Assembly: GCA_963831605.1 (NCBI GenBank)
Contig: CAWHQR010000003.1
Location: 124,001-188,000 of the forward strand
Direction: 5' to 3'
Length of the DNA: 64,000 bases
Source: DASUPK01 sp963831605
GTDB lineage: Bacteria; Actinomycetota; Thermoleophilia; Solirubrobacterales; 70-9
How positions within the stretch are numbered: the first letter of the stretch is position 1; the number at the start of each line of letters is the position of its first letter. Shown one piece after another: positions 49,487-58,541 of the stretch. The notes beneath the pieces are model-generated. The model was given only the letters and a program-made list of their open reading frames with translations, made no database searches and was not told where the DNA came from. Position numbers and translations under genes: made by a program.

Positions 49487-52400
49487 CTAGGCGCTGACGG
49501 TCTCGCGGGCGCGTGCCGCGAGCGCCGGGGCACCCAGCTTCTCGTACTCCGAGGCGGCTTCGTCGAGCAGCCCGGCGGCGGCGGCCGGATCCTCGTCCAG
49601 CAGCAGACGGCCCTGGATGACCAGACAGCGCGTCGCATCGAGGGGGCGGCCCAGCCCCTGCCAGCGGCGGCGTGCCTCGTCGATCTTCCCGGCCGCTTCC
49701 TCGGAATCCTCGGCGCACGCGCCGCTGGCCTCAGCGGTGGCGGCCTCGCCCACGGGGTAGTGCAGCCGCCCCGCGAGCCGGTCTGCCTCCTCCGCAGCGG
49801 CGCGCGCCTGATCGGTCCGGCCGGCCAAGGCCAGGACCACCGCGCGCGCCGAGATCGCCTCGACGGACTGGGCGATGAGGCCGGCGCGCTCGCAGATGTC
49901 GAGCGCCCTGGTCAGCTCCGCCTCGGCGGCAGCCAGGTCGCCGCTCTCACGCAGGGTCATCGCCAGCCAGAAGAGCGCATTGAACGCGACCTCGGAGCGT
50001 CCGACCTGCTCCCCCAGTTCGTGCGCCCGCCGGAATGACTTGGCCGCCTCCTGCCAGTCCCCGGCGCGCCAGCTGAGCACGCCACGCATCAGGTCGGGGA
50101 AGCAGAGCTTGCCGTAGAGGCCCTCGCGCTCGGCAAGGCTCGCGCTCGCCTCGGCGGCCTCCTCGACCGCCTCCCAGTCGGCGTTGTCGACCGCCAGCTC
50201 GCCGAGCGACGCGTGAAGCTCGACCTGCGAGGGGAGATCACCGACCTCCTGTGCGATCTCGAGCGCCTCACGATAGGCGTCCGCGGCGCCTGCGTAGTCG
50301 GCCTCGGAGACCTCGAGGTGGTAACCCAGCGTCAGCAGGGCTCTGACGGCCTCGGAGCGATCCGATTCGCGCGCCAGGGCGACGGAGCGCTCCAGGTTCT
50401 CGCGCGCCTTCTCGGAGTCGCCGATGCGGCCGAAGACGCGGCCGAAGATCCCGTGCGCCCTGCTGGCGGCGCGCGCCTCGCCCAGGCGCTCCGCGAGCCG
50501 CAGGGCCTTCTCTGAGGCGTAGATGGCGAGCATGTTGTCCCCGGTGTGCATGTAGAGGGAGGCCGCCTCCTCGTAGAGCCGGACGAGCTCGATGCAGGGC
50601 GGCCCGTCCTTGAGCAGATCGATGCCGCGCTGGTAGTTGTCGATCGAGGCGCGGCGCTCGCCCTTGTGCCAGAGGGCGGCTCCGATCTTGCGATGCAGAT
50701 CCGCGACGCGGGCGAGGTCCTCCTGGGCGCGGTGGTAGTCGAGGCAGCGCTCCCAGACCGCGACCGCCGCGTCCACACGTCCCATTCGCAGCGCCACGTC
50801 GCCCTGTTTCTCGCCCACGCGCGCGACCGTGCCCGGATCCAGCGACTCGGAGATCTCGAGCGCGGCCGTGTAGCGGTCGAAGGCCTCCGCGTTCGAGTAG
50901 AGGGCGGCCGCAGCATCGCCCGCGGCCTCGAGGGACTCGAGGGCCCGGGTCTGCAGTTCGGCGAGGGCGTCACGTTCGAGTCCCGCCTCCGAGCCGAGGG
51001 CGGCGGCGCGCGCGAAGTGCTCGGCGATCAGGCCGATGACACCGTCGCTTCGCTCACCGGCGCGCTCGCGAATGAACTCGGCGACCTCGACGTGCTTCCG
51101 GCAGCGCACTGACTTGGGCAGCATCGAATACGCGACGTCGCGGATCAGGACGTGCTTGAAGGCGTATTCCCGCTCGCCCGCAAGCCGGCTTCCGGCGCTG
51201 GAGACGAGCAGGTCCTTCTCCTCGAGGTTGGACAGGGTCCTGCCGAGGTCGAGGCCCTCCTCGGTCGCGGTCGTGGCAAGTGCCCCCTCCCAGAAGGTCT
51301 GGCCGACCACCGATGCCGACTGGAGCAGCCGCCGCTCCAGGCGATCGAGCGAGTCGAGGCGCGCGGCGAGCAGCGACTGGACGGTCCTGGGGAGCGCCTC
51401 CGCCTCGACGGTCTCCTCCTCCAGCAGGCGGTTGACCATCTCCTCGGCGAACAACGGGTTCCCTCCGGATCGCTCGGCGACCTGGGGGACGACGTCCCCG
51501 CCATTCTCCCCCGAGCTCGGCATCAGTGCCGCGACGAGCTCCCGGGTCTCGGTCTCGGTGAGCGGCTCGAGCGAGATCGTGGTGGCGTTGCGGCGGCCAC
51601 CGCCCCAGCCGGGACGGCGCTCGAGCAGCTCGTCCCGGGTCAGACAGACGAGCAGGAGCGGAGCGCGCACCCATCGGGTCAGGTGGTCGATCAGGTCGAG
51701 CATTCCCTCGTCGGCCCAGTGGATGTCGTCGATCGCCAGGACCAGGGGGCGCCGGCGGGCGATCGCCTCCACAGCGGCGCGGGCCGCGGAGAAGAGCGCT
51801 TCACGCATCCGCTGCGGGTCCTCCTCGGAGGGCTGCAGCTCCTCCGGCGGCTCGAGACCGAGGGGAATGGCGAGCAGCGCGGCGTTGCGCTCGCCCGCGG
51901 CCTCATCCCCGAGCTCAATCATCATTTCGGTGACGCCCGCGCGGAGCTTCTCCCAGGCGGCCTCGGGCGCGTCGGTGTCGCGGATCTCGAACTCGTCATT
52001 GAGCACCTCCGCGAGCGCCCAGTAGGCGATGCCCGCGCCATACGGCGGGCACTGCCCGCGCCGGATCGTCGGCGGATCGTCCGACTCGGAGAGATTGGTC
52101 ATCAGCTCTCGCAGCAGCCGCGACTTGCCCACGCCAGCCTGGCCGATGACGGTGACCAGGTGCGGGCGCTCCTCGCGCTCCACGCGGTCCACCAGCGACA
52201 TCAGCAGTCCGGCCTCCTCCTCGCGGCCGATCAGCGGGGTCTGAGCACGGCCCGCGCCCTTGCGCGGTTCGGCGACCACTCCGTTGGCCTCCCAGGCGGG
52301 CACCGGCTCCTCCTTGCCCTTCAGCAGGAGCGGCTCGAGCCGCTCGAAGGCGATCGCCTCGCGGCTGGCGCGATAGGTCGACTCGCCGACCGTGACGGTC

Positions 52401-53038
52401 TCGGGTCGGCCAGCCGCCTGGAGGCGCGCCGCTACGTTGACCGCGTCCCCCATCACGGTGTAGCGGTCGCCCACGGCCCCCGCCATCACCTCGCCGGAGT
52501 TGATGCCGACGCGGAGCGAGAAGCCCACGCCGAACTTCTCGTTGCTCTGGCGGTTCGCGTCCTCCATGGCCTCCTGCATGGCGAGCCCGGCCCTCACGGC
52601 GCGCTGGGGATCGTCCTCGTGGGAGACCGGAGCGCCGAAGACGCCCATCACGTTGTCGCCGATGAACTTGTCGATCGATCCGCCGAAGCGCTCGATCTGC
52701 TCACCGAGGACGCGCAGCGTGCGATCGACGAGGGCCTTGACGGCCTCCGGATCCATCCGCTCGGCGGCCGCGGTGTAGCCGGAGAGGTCGGCGAACAGGA
52801 TCGTCGCCTGCCGTCGCTCCTCGGGGGGCGCCTCAGCGGGGGCTGCGGGGGCGCCCGCCGCTGGGGCGGACTCGGATGAGAGGGCGCCGCCGCACTCCAT
52901 GCAGAACTTGGCGCCGCCTGGGTTGTCGGCCCCGCAGTGCGGGCACTTCGGCGAGAGCTCGGCTCCGCACTCCATGCAGAACTTGGCGCCGGCTGGGTTC
53001 TCGGCGGCGCAACTCGGACAAGCTCTCCTCCCCTCCAT
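49487..53038 (-). CDS. Giant regulator: double zinc ribbon, class III adenylyl cyclase, AAA/STAND ATPase, TPR
   Basis: A 1183-residue protein. Residues 1-50 are two tandem zinc ribbons (CPSC...CMEC and CPHC...CMEC). The cyclase domain (about 75-250) has FADLSGYTAA, DKFIGDNVMGVFG and GDAVNVAARLQ, so both metal Asps, the adenine Lys and the Asn/Arg pair are present. The ATPase (about 270-640) has Walker A GQAGVGKSRLLREL and Walker B VLAIDDIHWADEG, followed by GNPLFAEEM. TPR-like helices fill 680-1170. This order, cyclase first, is the reverse of 10155-13418. It likely makes cAMP in response to a signal gated by the ATPase. Confidence 0.9.
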   Translation of the reverse strand: MEGRRACPSCAAENPAGAKFCMECGAELSPKCPHCGADNPGGAKFCMECGGALSSESAPAAGAPAAPAEAPPEERRQATILFADLSGYTAAAERMDPEAVKALVDRTLRVLGEQIERFGGSIDKFIGDNVMGVFGAPVSHEDDPQRAVRAGLAMQEAMEDANRQSNEKFGVGFSLRVGINSGEVMAGAVGDRYTVMGDAVNVAARLQAAGRPETVTVGESTYRASREAIAFERLEPLLLKGKEEPVPAWEANGVVAEPRKGAGRAQTPLIGREEEAGLLMSLVDRVEREERPHLVTVIGQAGVGKSRLLRELMTNLSESDDPPTIRRGQCPPYGAGIAYWALAEVLNDEFEIRDTDAPEAAWEKLRAGVTEMMIELGDEAAGERNAALLAIPLGLEPPEELQPSEEDPQRMREALFSAARAAVEAIARRRPLVLAIDDIHWADEGMLDLIDHLTRWVRAPLLLVCLTRDELLERRPGWGGGRRNATTISLEPLTETETRELVAALMPSSGENGGDVVPQVAERSGGNPLFAEEMVNRLLEEETVEAEALPRTVQSLLAARLDSLDRLERRLLQSASVVGQTFWEGALATTATEEGLDLGRTLSNLEEKDLLVSSAGSRLAGEREYAFKHVLIRDVAYSMLPKSVRCRKHVEVAEFIRERAGERSDGVIGLIAEHFARAAALGSEAGLERDALAELQTRALESLEAAGDAAAALYSNAEAFDRYTAALEISESLDPGTVARVGEKQGDVALRMGRVDAAVAVWERCLDYHRAQEDLARVADLHRKIGAALWHKGERRASIDNYQRGIDLLKDGPPCIELVRLYEEAASLYMHTGDNMLAIYASEKALRLAERLGEARAASRAHGIFGRVFGRIGDSEKARENLERSVALARESDRSEAVRALLTLGYHLEVSEADYAGAADAYREALEIAQEVGDLPSQVELHASLGELAVDNADWEAVEEAAEASASLAEREGLYGKLCFPDLMRGVLSWRAGDWQEAAKSFRRAHELGEQVGRSEVAFNALFWLAMTLRESGDLAAAEAELTRALDICERAGLIAQSVEAISARAVVLALAGRTDQARAAAEEADRLAGRLHYPVGEAATAEASGACAEDSEEAAGKIDEARRRWQGLGRPLDATRCLVIQGRLLLDEDPAAAAGLLDEAASEYEKLGAPALAARARETVSA
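52892..52991 (-). repeat. 75-bp-spaced direct repeat encoding the duplicated zinc ribbon
   Basis: A 25-bp stretch is repeated exactly at 52892-52916 and 52967-52991, with further similarity around both copies. It encodes the repeated GAKFCMECG part of the two zinc ribbons and marks a recent in-frame duplication inside the cyclase gene. Confidence 0.8.
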
Positions 53039-53119
53039 GCGAATCAGGATAGGACCACCCCGCTCAGGGTGGCGCTAAGGGCCTTGCGGTACCCTGCGGC
53101 GCCGCTGGAGAGAGGAAAC

Positions 53120-54187
53120 GTGACCCGGATCCGACCCCTGATCGCACTCGCATTCGCGCTCGTCGCGACGCTCGTCTTCGCCGCCTGCGGCGGGGGCGGC
53201 AATAGCGAGGACCCGCAGCAGGTCCTCCAGCAGACCTTCAACAACCCGACGAGCATCCAGAGCGGGACCTTCGATCTCGACTTCCGGATCGAGACCTCGG
53301 GCGGGGCCAACCCCGGCAGCTTCGAGACGAAGCTCGGCGGGAAGTTCGCAAGCCAGGGCGCGGGCCAGTTCCCCAAATTCGACGTCGACGCCTCGGTGAA
53401 GGCCGAGAGCGGGTCCCAGAGCTTCTCCGGCACCGGCGGCCTGATCTCGACCGGGGACGGCGCGTTCGTGAACTTTCAGGGGACCGACTACACGGTCCCC
53501 CAGCAGCTCTATGACGAGTTCACCGCGACCTACGCCCAGCTGCAGGGACAGAACAGCTCGGGCAAGTCCACCGACCTGTTGAAGGCCCTCAACATCAGCC
53601 CGGCCAACTGGCTCACGGACCTGAAGAACGAAGGCACGGATGACGTGGAGGGGGCGCAGACGATCCACATCTCCGGATCGGCGAACGTGTCCAAGCTGGT
53701 GGCGGACCTGAAGGCGATCGCGCAGCGGGCGGGAAACGCGGTCGGGAACGTCAACACCCAGCAGCTGGACCAGCTCAACAACGTCGTCCAGTCGGGTGAC
53801 ATCGACGTGTACTCGGGCGAGAACGACAAGCTGCTTCGCCGGTTCCAGATCCACGTCGATCTGAAGCCGCCCGCGGGGACGCCGGGTGCACCGGACTCGC
53901 TCAGCGTCGACATTCAGCTCAACTTCGCCGACCTCAACAAGCCGCAGACCTTCAGCGCGCCGGCGAACCCGCAGCCTCTCAGCACCCTCTTCCAGACCCT
54001 CGGGATCAACCCGAGCCGGCTCGGTAACTCGCTGCGCGGAGGCCTGGGGACCAGCGGGGCTCTGCCGGAGTCGGGGGGCTCGACCGCGGCACCCAGCCCC
54101 TCGGGCGTCCAGTCGTACGAGCAGTGCATCTCACAGGCATCGGGCTCGGCTGCGCTCAACAAGTGCGCCGACCTGCTCAGCCAGTAG
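53120..54187 (+). CDS. Lipoprotein, LppX/LprG-like fold suspected
   Basis: A 355-residue lipoprotein: MTRIRPLIALAFALVATLVF then lipobox FAACGG. The mature part alternates strands, as in the LppX/LprAFG lipid-carrier family of Actinobacteria (SGTFDLDFRIETSGGAN, QTIHISGSANVSKL, IQLNFADLNKPQ). A low-complexity Ser/Gly/Pro linker comes near residue 310, and a C-terminal segment with two cysteines (SYEQCISQASG and NKCADL) may form a disulfide. GTG 53120 follows GGAGAGAGG. Lipid carriage is an inference from the fold pattern only. Confidence 0.65.
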   Translation: MTRIRPLIALAFALVATLVFAACGGGGNSEDPQQVLQQTFNNPTSIQSGTFDLDFRIETSGGANPGSFETKLGGKFASQGAGQFPKFDVDASVKAESGSQSFSGTGGLISTGDGAFVNFQGTDYTVPQQLYDEFTATYAQLQGQNSSGKSTDLLKALNISPANWLTDLKNEGTDDVEGAQTIHISGSANVSKLVADLKAIAQRAGNAVGNVNTQQLDQLNNVVQSGDIDVYSGENDKLLRRFQIHVDLKPPAGTPGAPDSLSVDIQLNFADLNKPQTFSAPANPQPLSTLFQTLGINPSRLGNSLRGGLGTSGALPESGGSTAAPSPSGVQSYEQCISQASGSAALNKCADLLSQ

Positions 54188-54226
54188 GCAGACCCTGGTC
54201 GCACTCTCGTTAGGCTCGCTCACGGC

Positions 54227-55363
54227 GTGAGTCCCTTGACGAACCCAAAGAGGCTTTTCGGGGCCGATGGCTGGCCCTACCTGCTCTCGCCGCTGATCCC
54301 GGCCGCGGTGATCGTCGACCTGGCCGATGCCCCGGCGACCGTCGTCTTCTTCGTCTCGGCGATTGCCCTGATCCCGCCGGCAGCGATGATGGGGCGCGCG
54401 ACCGAGGAGCTCGCAGAGCGGTCAGGGAATCTGATCGGCGGCCTGCTCAACGTCACCTTCGGCAACGCCCCCGAGCTGATCATCGCCCTGTTCGCCCTCG
54501 GCAAGGGGCTGCACGAAGTCGTCAAGGCCTCGCTGGTCGGCTCGATCCTCGGGAACATCCTGCTCGTCATGGGTGCCGCGATGCTGGTCGGTGGCCTGAG
54601 CGGCGGGCGGACGCGAAAGGTCCAGAAGTTCGGCCGGACCGCCGCCAGCGTGCAGTCGACGATGCTCCTGCTCGCCGTCGCGGCGATGATCATGCCCGGG
54701 GTGTTCGCGCTTGCGCAGGGGAGCGGCCTGCCTCACGCCGGCGATGCCCGTGTCGACTATGGCGGGGACCTCGAGAAGCTCTCCTTCGCCGTCGCCGTCA
54801 TCCTGATCGTCTCGTACGGCGCGGGCCTGCTCTTCTCGCTGCGGACGCATGCGGCGCTCTTCAACCCGCACGAGGAGGAGTCCCAAACCGAGGGTCGCGG
54901 GGATTGGAGTACCCGGCGGTCGGTGATCGCGCTCGCGATCGCGGGCGCGCTGGTCGGCGTGATGTCGGAGATCCTGGTCGGATCGATCGAGGAGGCCTCG
55001 CACGCGATCGGCCTCTCGGAGTTCTTCATCGGGGCGATCGTGGTTGCGATCGTCGGCAACGCCGCCGAGCACTGGGTGGCCGTGCTGGTCGCCTACAAGA
55101 ACAAGATGAGCCTGGCGGTCAACATCGCGATCGGCTCGAGCGCCCAGGTCGCCCTCTTCGTCACGCCGGTGCTGGTCCTCTGCTCCTTCTTCCTCGGGCC
55201 GCACCCGATGGCCCTCGTGTTCAACGGGTTCGAGCTCGCGGCCCTGGCGATCGCGGCGATCATCGCCAACCAGGTCACGCAGGAGGGCGAATCGACCTGG
55301 TACGAGGGCCTGCAGCTGCTGGCCGTCTATGCGGTGCTCGCCATCACCTTCGGGTTCGCGTAG
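54227..55363 (+). CDS. Calcium/proton antiporter (CaCA superfamily, CAX type)
   Basis: A 378-residue exchanger with about eleven hydrophobic helices. It has the two inverted alpha repeats that define the family: NVTFGNAPELIIALFALGKG in the first half and IVGNAAEHWVAVLVAYKNK in the second, with the acidic residues in the ion path. An acidic central loop (NPHEEESQTEGRGD) separates the halves. It would exchange Ca2+ for H+ across the membrane. GTG 54227 is the likely start. The stop directly abuts the convergent DUF3224 stop. Confidence 0.9.
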   Translation: MSPLTNPKRLFGADGWPYLLSPLIPAAVIVDLADAPATVVFFVSAIALIPPAAMMGRATEELAERSGNLIGGLLNVTFGNAPELIIALFALGKGLHEVVKASLVGSILGNILLVMGAAMLVGGLSGGRTRKVQKFGRTAASVQSTMLLLAVAAMIMPGVFALAQGSGLPHAGDARVDYGGDLEKLSFAVAVILIVSYGAGLLFSLRTHAALFNPHEEESQTEGRGDWSTRRSVIALAIAGALVGVMSEILVGSIEEASHAIGLSEFFIGAIVVAIVGNAAEHWVAVLVAYKNKMSLAVNIAIGSSAQVALFVTPVLVLCSFFLGPHPMALVFNGFELAALAIAAIIANQVTQEGESTWYEGLQLLAVYAVLAITFGFA

Positions 55364-55750
55364 CTAGGGCAGCTCGTAGGAGAGCGTGAGGGTGTGATTG
55401 CCCTCCTCGTCGGCGAGCATGGTTCCGTCGCCTGTGATGCCCTCGAGCTCCCCGGTGCCCGTGCCGGGCACGATCGTCCCGGTGTTGGTGACGCCCTCGG
55501 GTCCCATGACCCCGGTGTGCTGGAAGACGAAGGTGCCGGTCCTGCCGCCCAGAGCGCCGCTGATCCGGTCATGCCCGATGTAGCCACCGCCGCCCTCGGA
55601 CTTGGCGATCATCAGCTCGGCCGTGCTCCCGCCCTCCAGGTCGCCGGTGAAGGTGCGTCGGATGTGGACGCGGCTCAGCTCGACGCCATCGGCCTCGGCA
55701 TAGGCCTCCTCGTCATAGCGATCGTTCGTGAAGGGAGCGGAGGCGTTCAC
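55364..55750 (-). CDS. DUF3224 family protein
   Basis: A 128-residue beta-rich protein of the DUF3224 family, marked by VHIRRTFTGDLEGGSTAELM, GYIGHDRISGALGGRTGTFVFQH cut by short turns, and the final GTGELEGITGDGT strand. The fold resembles allene-oxide-cyclase-like barrels. The function is unknown. GTG 55750 overlaps the peroxiredoxin stop (GTGA), so the two are coupled; a link to oxidative stress is a guess. Confidence 0.75.
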   Translation of the reverse strand: MNASAPFTNDRYDEEAYAEADGVELSRVHIRRTFTGDLEGGSTAELMIAKSEGGGGYIGHDRISGALGGRTGTFVFQHTGVMGPEGVTNTGTIVPGTGTGELEGITGDGTMLADEEGNHTLTLSYELP

Positions 55751-56217
55751 GCCGAGGCGAGGTCCCCGAGCGCCGCGAGCACGACATCGTCGTGGGTCTT
55801 CGGCGACGCCTTCGGGATCACGTGCGCGACCTTCCCCTCCGGGTCGATGATGAAGGTCGCGCGCTGCACCCCCATGTAGCTCTTGCCGTACATCTTCTTT
55901 TCGCCCCAGACCCCGTAGAGCTCGGCGACCTCGTGGTTCTCGTCGGCGAGCAGGGTGAAGTCGAGGTTGAACTTCTCGGCGAACTTCTTCTGCGCCGTGA
56001 CCGTGTCGGGTGAGACCCCGACAACGCGGGCGCCGCTCCGCTCATAGTCGGCGCGGTGGTCGCGGATCCCGCAGGCCTGCGTCGTGCAGCCCGGCGTGTC
56101 CGCCTTCGGATAGAAGTAGAGAACGACCGGCCGGCCGCGGAGCTCGCTCAGCGTGACGTCGTTCCCCTCCTGATCGGGAAGCGTGAAGTCCGGTGCGGCG
56201 TCCCCCTGGGCGACCAA
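55747..56217 (-). CDS. bcp: Thioredoxin-dependent thiol peroxidase (BCP/PrxQ)
   Basis: A 156-residue peroxiredoxin of the BCP/PrxQ group, which reduces hydroperoxides with thioredoxin. The peroxidatic Cys lies in YPKADTPGCTTQACGIRDH, and the resolving Cys five residues later gives the alpha2-type PrxQ pair. The PTxxC-type pocket and the late Arg (MGVQRATFIIDPEG) are present. It is probably in an operon with two small upstream genes and DUF3224 downstream. Confidence 0.92.
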   Translation of the reverse strand: MVAQGDAAPDFTLPDQEGNDVTLSELRGRPVVLYFYPKADTPGCTTQACGIRDHRADYERSGARVVGVSPDTVTAQKKFAEKFNLDFTLLADENHEVAELYGVWGEKKMYGKSYMGVQRATFIIDPEGKVAHVIPKASPKTHDDVVLAALGDLASA

Positions 56218-56220
56218 GCG

Positions 56221-56589
56221 CTATCCCTCCGGCTCTCCCGCGTCTTCGCGTCCCGGGTCCTGCCCCTCCTCGTCCGCGTCGAGCTCCTCGTCGCCCTGTT
56301 CCAGGGCCGTCTCCGACACCGATCCGGCCGACCCCGGGTGATAGCTCGTCTGGAAGGCCTCGAGCAGCCTGTCGCGCTGTTCCTCGTCGATCGGAACCTC
56401 GTCGGAGATCCGCACCCAGTTGGCGCCCTCGAAGGGCTCCATGTTGAAGACCTCCTGGTCGATGGAGGCCGAGTCGTCCACGACGACGACCACCTCGGTC
56501 TGCGGGTTGAAATAGGTGCCGGGGACGTCGGTGAGCTCCTCCAGCTCCATGACGCGCTTCTCGGCGTCGCTCGCTTCCATTCGCGGCAT
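56221..56589 (-). CDS. Small acidic protein of unknown function
   Basis: A protein of about 122 residues. The first part (RVMELEELTDVPGTYFNPQT) and the strand EVVVVVDDSASID suggest a small alpha/beta domain. The last 40 residues are almost all Glu, Asp, Gly and Pro and must be disordered. No family is recognised. Two starts are possible (ATG 56589 or 56580), neither with a strong ribosome site. The gene is close-packed between the membrane protein (1 bp) and bcp (3 bp). Confidence 0.55.
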   Translation of the reverse strand: MPRMEASDAEKRVMELEELTDVPGTYFNPQTEVVVVVDDSASIDQEVFNMEPFEGANWVRISDEVPIDEEQRDRLLEAFQTSYHPGSAGSVSETALEQGDEELDADEEGQDPGREDAGEPEG

Positions 56590-56590
56590 C

Positions 56591-57064
56591 TTATTGACCG
56601 AGGTTCTCGAGCTCACTGAGCTGGCGGTCAATCTCCGTTTCGACGTCGAGCGGCTCCTTCCCCTGCCGCTCGCGCCGCTCGTTCCGAGCCACGACGAGTT
56701 GCCGGACCTCCTCCCGGAGACCCCTGTCCCCGGCGAGTCCGGGGCCCCCGGAGTCGGAGGCGAGCAGCTTCTTCACCTCGGCGTCCACATCGAGGGCCTC
56801 GCGTCCCTTGGCCACGCCGCGGTCCGAGCGCGCCTGGATCATCTGGCGAATCTCCTCCTCGCGCACCTCCGCGGAGACCGCGTGGACCGGTGCCCCCGAG
56901 CTCTGCGGGAAGTCCTGCTCGAGGGCGAGGGGGCCCTTGCCGATCTGAGAGAGCGCTCCGCCGGCCCCGCGCGCGAAGACGATCGCCCCGAGTGGCAGCG
57001 CGACCAGCACCACGATGATCAGCACGATGCCGACCTGGAAGTCGGCCAACGGGGGCATGCCCAC
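56591..57064 (-). CDS. Membrane-anchored helical protein of unknown function
   Basis: A 157-residue protein with one N-terminal membrane helix (about 9-30, VGIVLIIVVLVALPLGAIVF). A long charged helical tail follows with two similar units: EEEIRQMIQARSDRGVAKG plus ALDVDAEVKKLL, and REEVRQLVVARNERRERQG plus PLDVETEIDRQL. This internal repeat resembles SHOCT-like helical hairpins. The function is unknown. The start is GTG 57064 or ATG 57058. It is divergent from the acyl-CoA dehydrogenase. Confidence 0.6.
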   Translation of the reverse strand: MGMPPLADFQVGIVLIIVVLVALPLGAIVFARGAGGALSQIGKGPLALEQDFPQSSGAPVHAVSAEVREEEIRQMIQARSDRGVAKGREALDVDAEVKKLLASDSGGPGLAGDRGLREEVRQLVVARNERRERQGKEPLDVETEIDRQLSELENLGQ

Positions 57065-57135
57065 ACTTTAAAGGGGGTCCTCAGGCTCAACCTGCGCCCT
57101 GGCGCCACCTCATCGGCTACTCTTTGAGAACTGGC

Positions 57136-57153
57136 TGACTGACCAGTCAATCA
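57136..57153. promoter_or_regulatory. 18-bp palindromic operator upstream of the acyl-CoA dehydrogenase
   Basis: TGACTGACCAGTCAATCA is a near-perfect dyad of form TGAYTGACYRGTCARTCA. It lies 75-92 bp upstream of the GTG at 57228. A closely related 18-mer (60195-60212) precedes the hydroxyacyl-CoA dehydrogenase gene, so both are probably bound by one TetR-type fatty-acid regulator encoded outside the window. Confidence 0.7.
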
Positions 57154-57227
57154 GTCGCTGCACCAAGCGGGTTGCGCTGCCGCGCAGCCTCGCACCTAAC
57201 TTCAATCCATCGAAGGAGCAGTCATCA

Positions 57228-58466
57228 GTGGTTGACCTCACCCTCACCGACGAGCAGAAGGACCTGCGCGAGCTCGCGCACAGCTTCGCCGAGAAGGACA
57301 TCCGCAAGGTCGCGTGGGACTACGACAAGGACGGGACCTGGCCCCAGGACATCATCGACAAGGCCTGGGAGATCGGGCTGATGAACACCCATATCGCCGA
57401 GGAGTACGGCGGTCCGGGCCTCGACTTCCTCTCAGGCTGCCTGATCGAGGAGGAGATGGGCTGGGGCTGCTCCGGCATCGGCACCTCCCTGATGGCCAAC
57501 GGCCTCGCCGCGACCCCGGTCGCCCTCGGCGGCTCCGACGAGGTCAAGAAGGAGTACCTCGGCATGCTCACCGAGGCCCCCAAGCTCGCCTCCTTCTGCC
57601 TGACCGAGCCTGACGCCGGCTCCGACGTCTCGGGAATGAAGACGACGGCCGTCAAGAAGGGCGACAAGTGGGTCCTGAACGGCTCCAAGTGCTTCATCAC
57701 CAACGGCGGCTACGCCGACTGGTTCACCGTCTACGCCAAGACCGACAAGGACGCCGGCCATCGCGGCATCTCGGCATTCGTCGTCCCCAAGGACGACACG
57801 GTCACCGTCGACAAGAAGGAGGACAAGCTCGGTCAGCGCGCCTCCAACACCGCGACCATCTCGTTCAGCGACACCGAGGTCCCCGAGGGCAACCTGCTCG
57901 GCGAGGAGAACCACGGCTTCAAGCTCGCGATGATGACCCTGGACCGCACCCGTCCGGGCGTCGCCGCGATGGCCGTCGGCATTGCTCGCGCCGCGCTCGA
58001 GTTCGCCGCGGACTACTCGAAGGAGCGCGTCCAGTTCGGCGTCCCGATCGCCATGCACCAGGCGGTCGCCTTCATGATCGCCGACATGGCGACCAAGGTC
58101 GAAGCCGGCCGCCTGCTCACCTGGCAGTCCGGCGTCCTGCTCGACCAGGGCAAGCGCAACACGCTCGCCGCCTCGCACGCGAAGCGGTTCTCCGCGGACT
58201 CCGCGATGGAGGTCACGACCGACGCCGTGCAGGTCTACGGCGGGTACGGCTTCATCAAGGAGTACCCCGTCGAGAAGCTGATGCGCGACGCCAAGATCAT
58301 GCAGCTCTATGAGGGCACCTCTCAGATCCAGCGCCTGGTGATCGCCAAGGAGCTCCTGATGGGCCGTCAGGCCGACGAGGAGACTCCGGAGGCGAAGGAG
58401 CTCCGCGAGAGGGCCGAGCGGGCGTCCTCAGAGAGCCAACAGGAGCAGGCCCCCGCAACCGTCTAG
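57228..58466 (+). CDS. Acyl-CoA dehydrogenase
   Basis: A 412-residue FAD-dependent acyl-CoA dehydrogenase, the first step of beta-oxidation. The family signatures FCLTEPDAGSDVSGMKTTA and QVYGGYGFIKEYPVEKLMRD are intact. The catalytic Glu sits in the usual late position in MQLYEGTSQIQRLVIAKEL. Chain-length preference is not readable. GTG 57228 has AAGGAG 8-13 nt upstream. Its promoter region has the shared palindrome, and transcription ends at a strong hairpin (58488-58519). Confidence 0.93.
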   Translation: MVDLTLTDEQKDLRELAHSFAEKDIRKVAWDYDKDGTWPQDIIDKAWEIGLMNTHIAEEYGGPGLDFLSGCLIEEEMGWGCSGIGTSLMANGLAATPVALGGSDEVKKEYLGMLTEAPKLASFCLTEPDAGSDVSGMKTTAVKKGDKWVLNGSKCFITNGGYADWFTVYAKTDKDAGHRGISAFVVPKDDTVTVDKKEDKLGQRASNTATISFSDTEVPEGNLLGEENHGFKLAMMTLDRTRPGVAAMAVGIARAALEFAADYSKERVQFGVPIAMHQAVAFMIADMATKVEAGRLLTWQSGVLLDQGKRNTLAASHAKRFSADSAMEVTTDAVQVYGGYGFIKEYPVEKLMRDAKIMQLYEGTSQIQRLVIAKELLMGRQADEETPEAKELRERAERASSESQQEQAPATV

Positions 58467-58487
58467 CGCTTCACAGCACCAGTTCGT

Positions 58488-58525
58488 CACGAACGCCCCG
58501 GCAAGCCGGGGCGTTCGTGGTTTTC
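58488..58525 (+). terminator. Intrinsic terminator after the acyl-CoA dehydrogenase
   Basis: A perfect 15-bp stem pairs CACGAACGCCCCGGC (58488-58502) with GCCGGGGCGTTCGTG (58505-58519). It is followed at once by GTTTTC. It starts 21 nt after the stop codon. This is the clearest rho-independent terminator in the window. Confidence 0.85.
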
Positions 58526-58541
58526 AGGGGAGAATCCGCGA

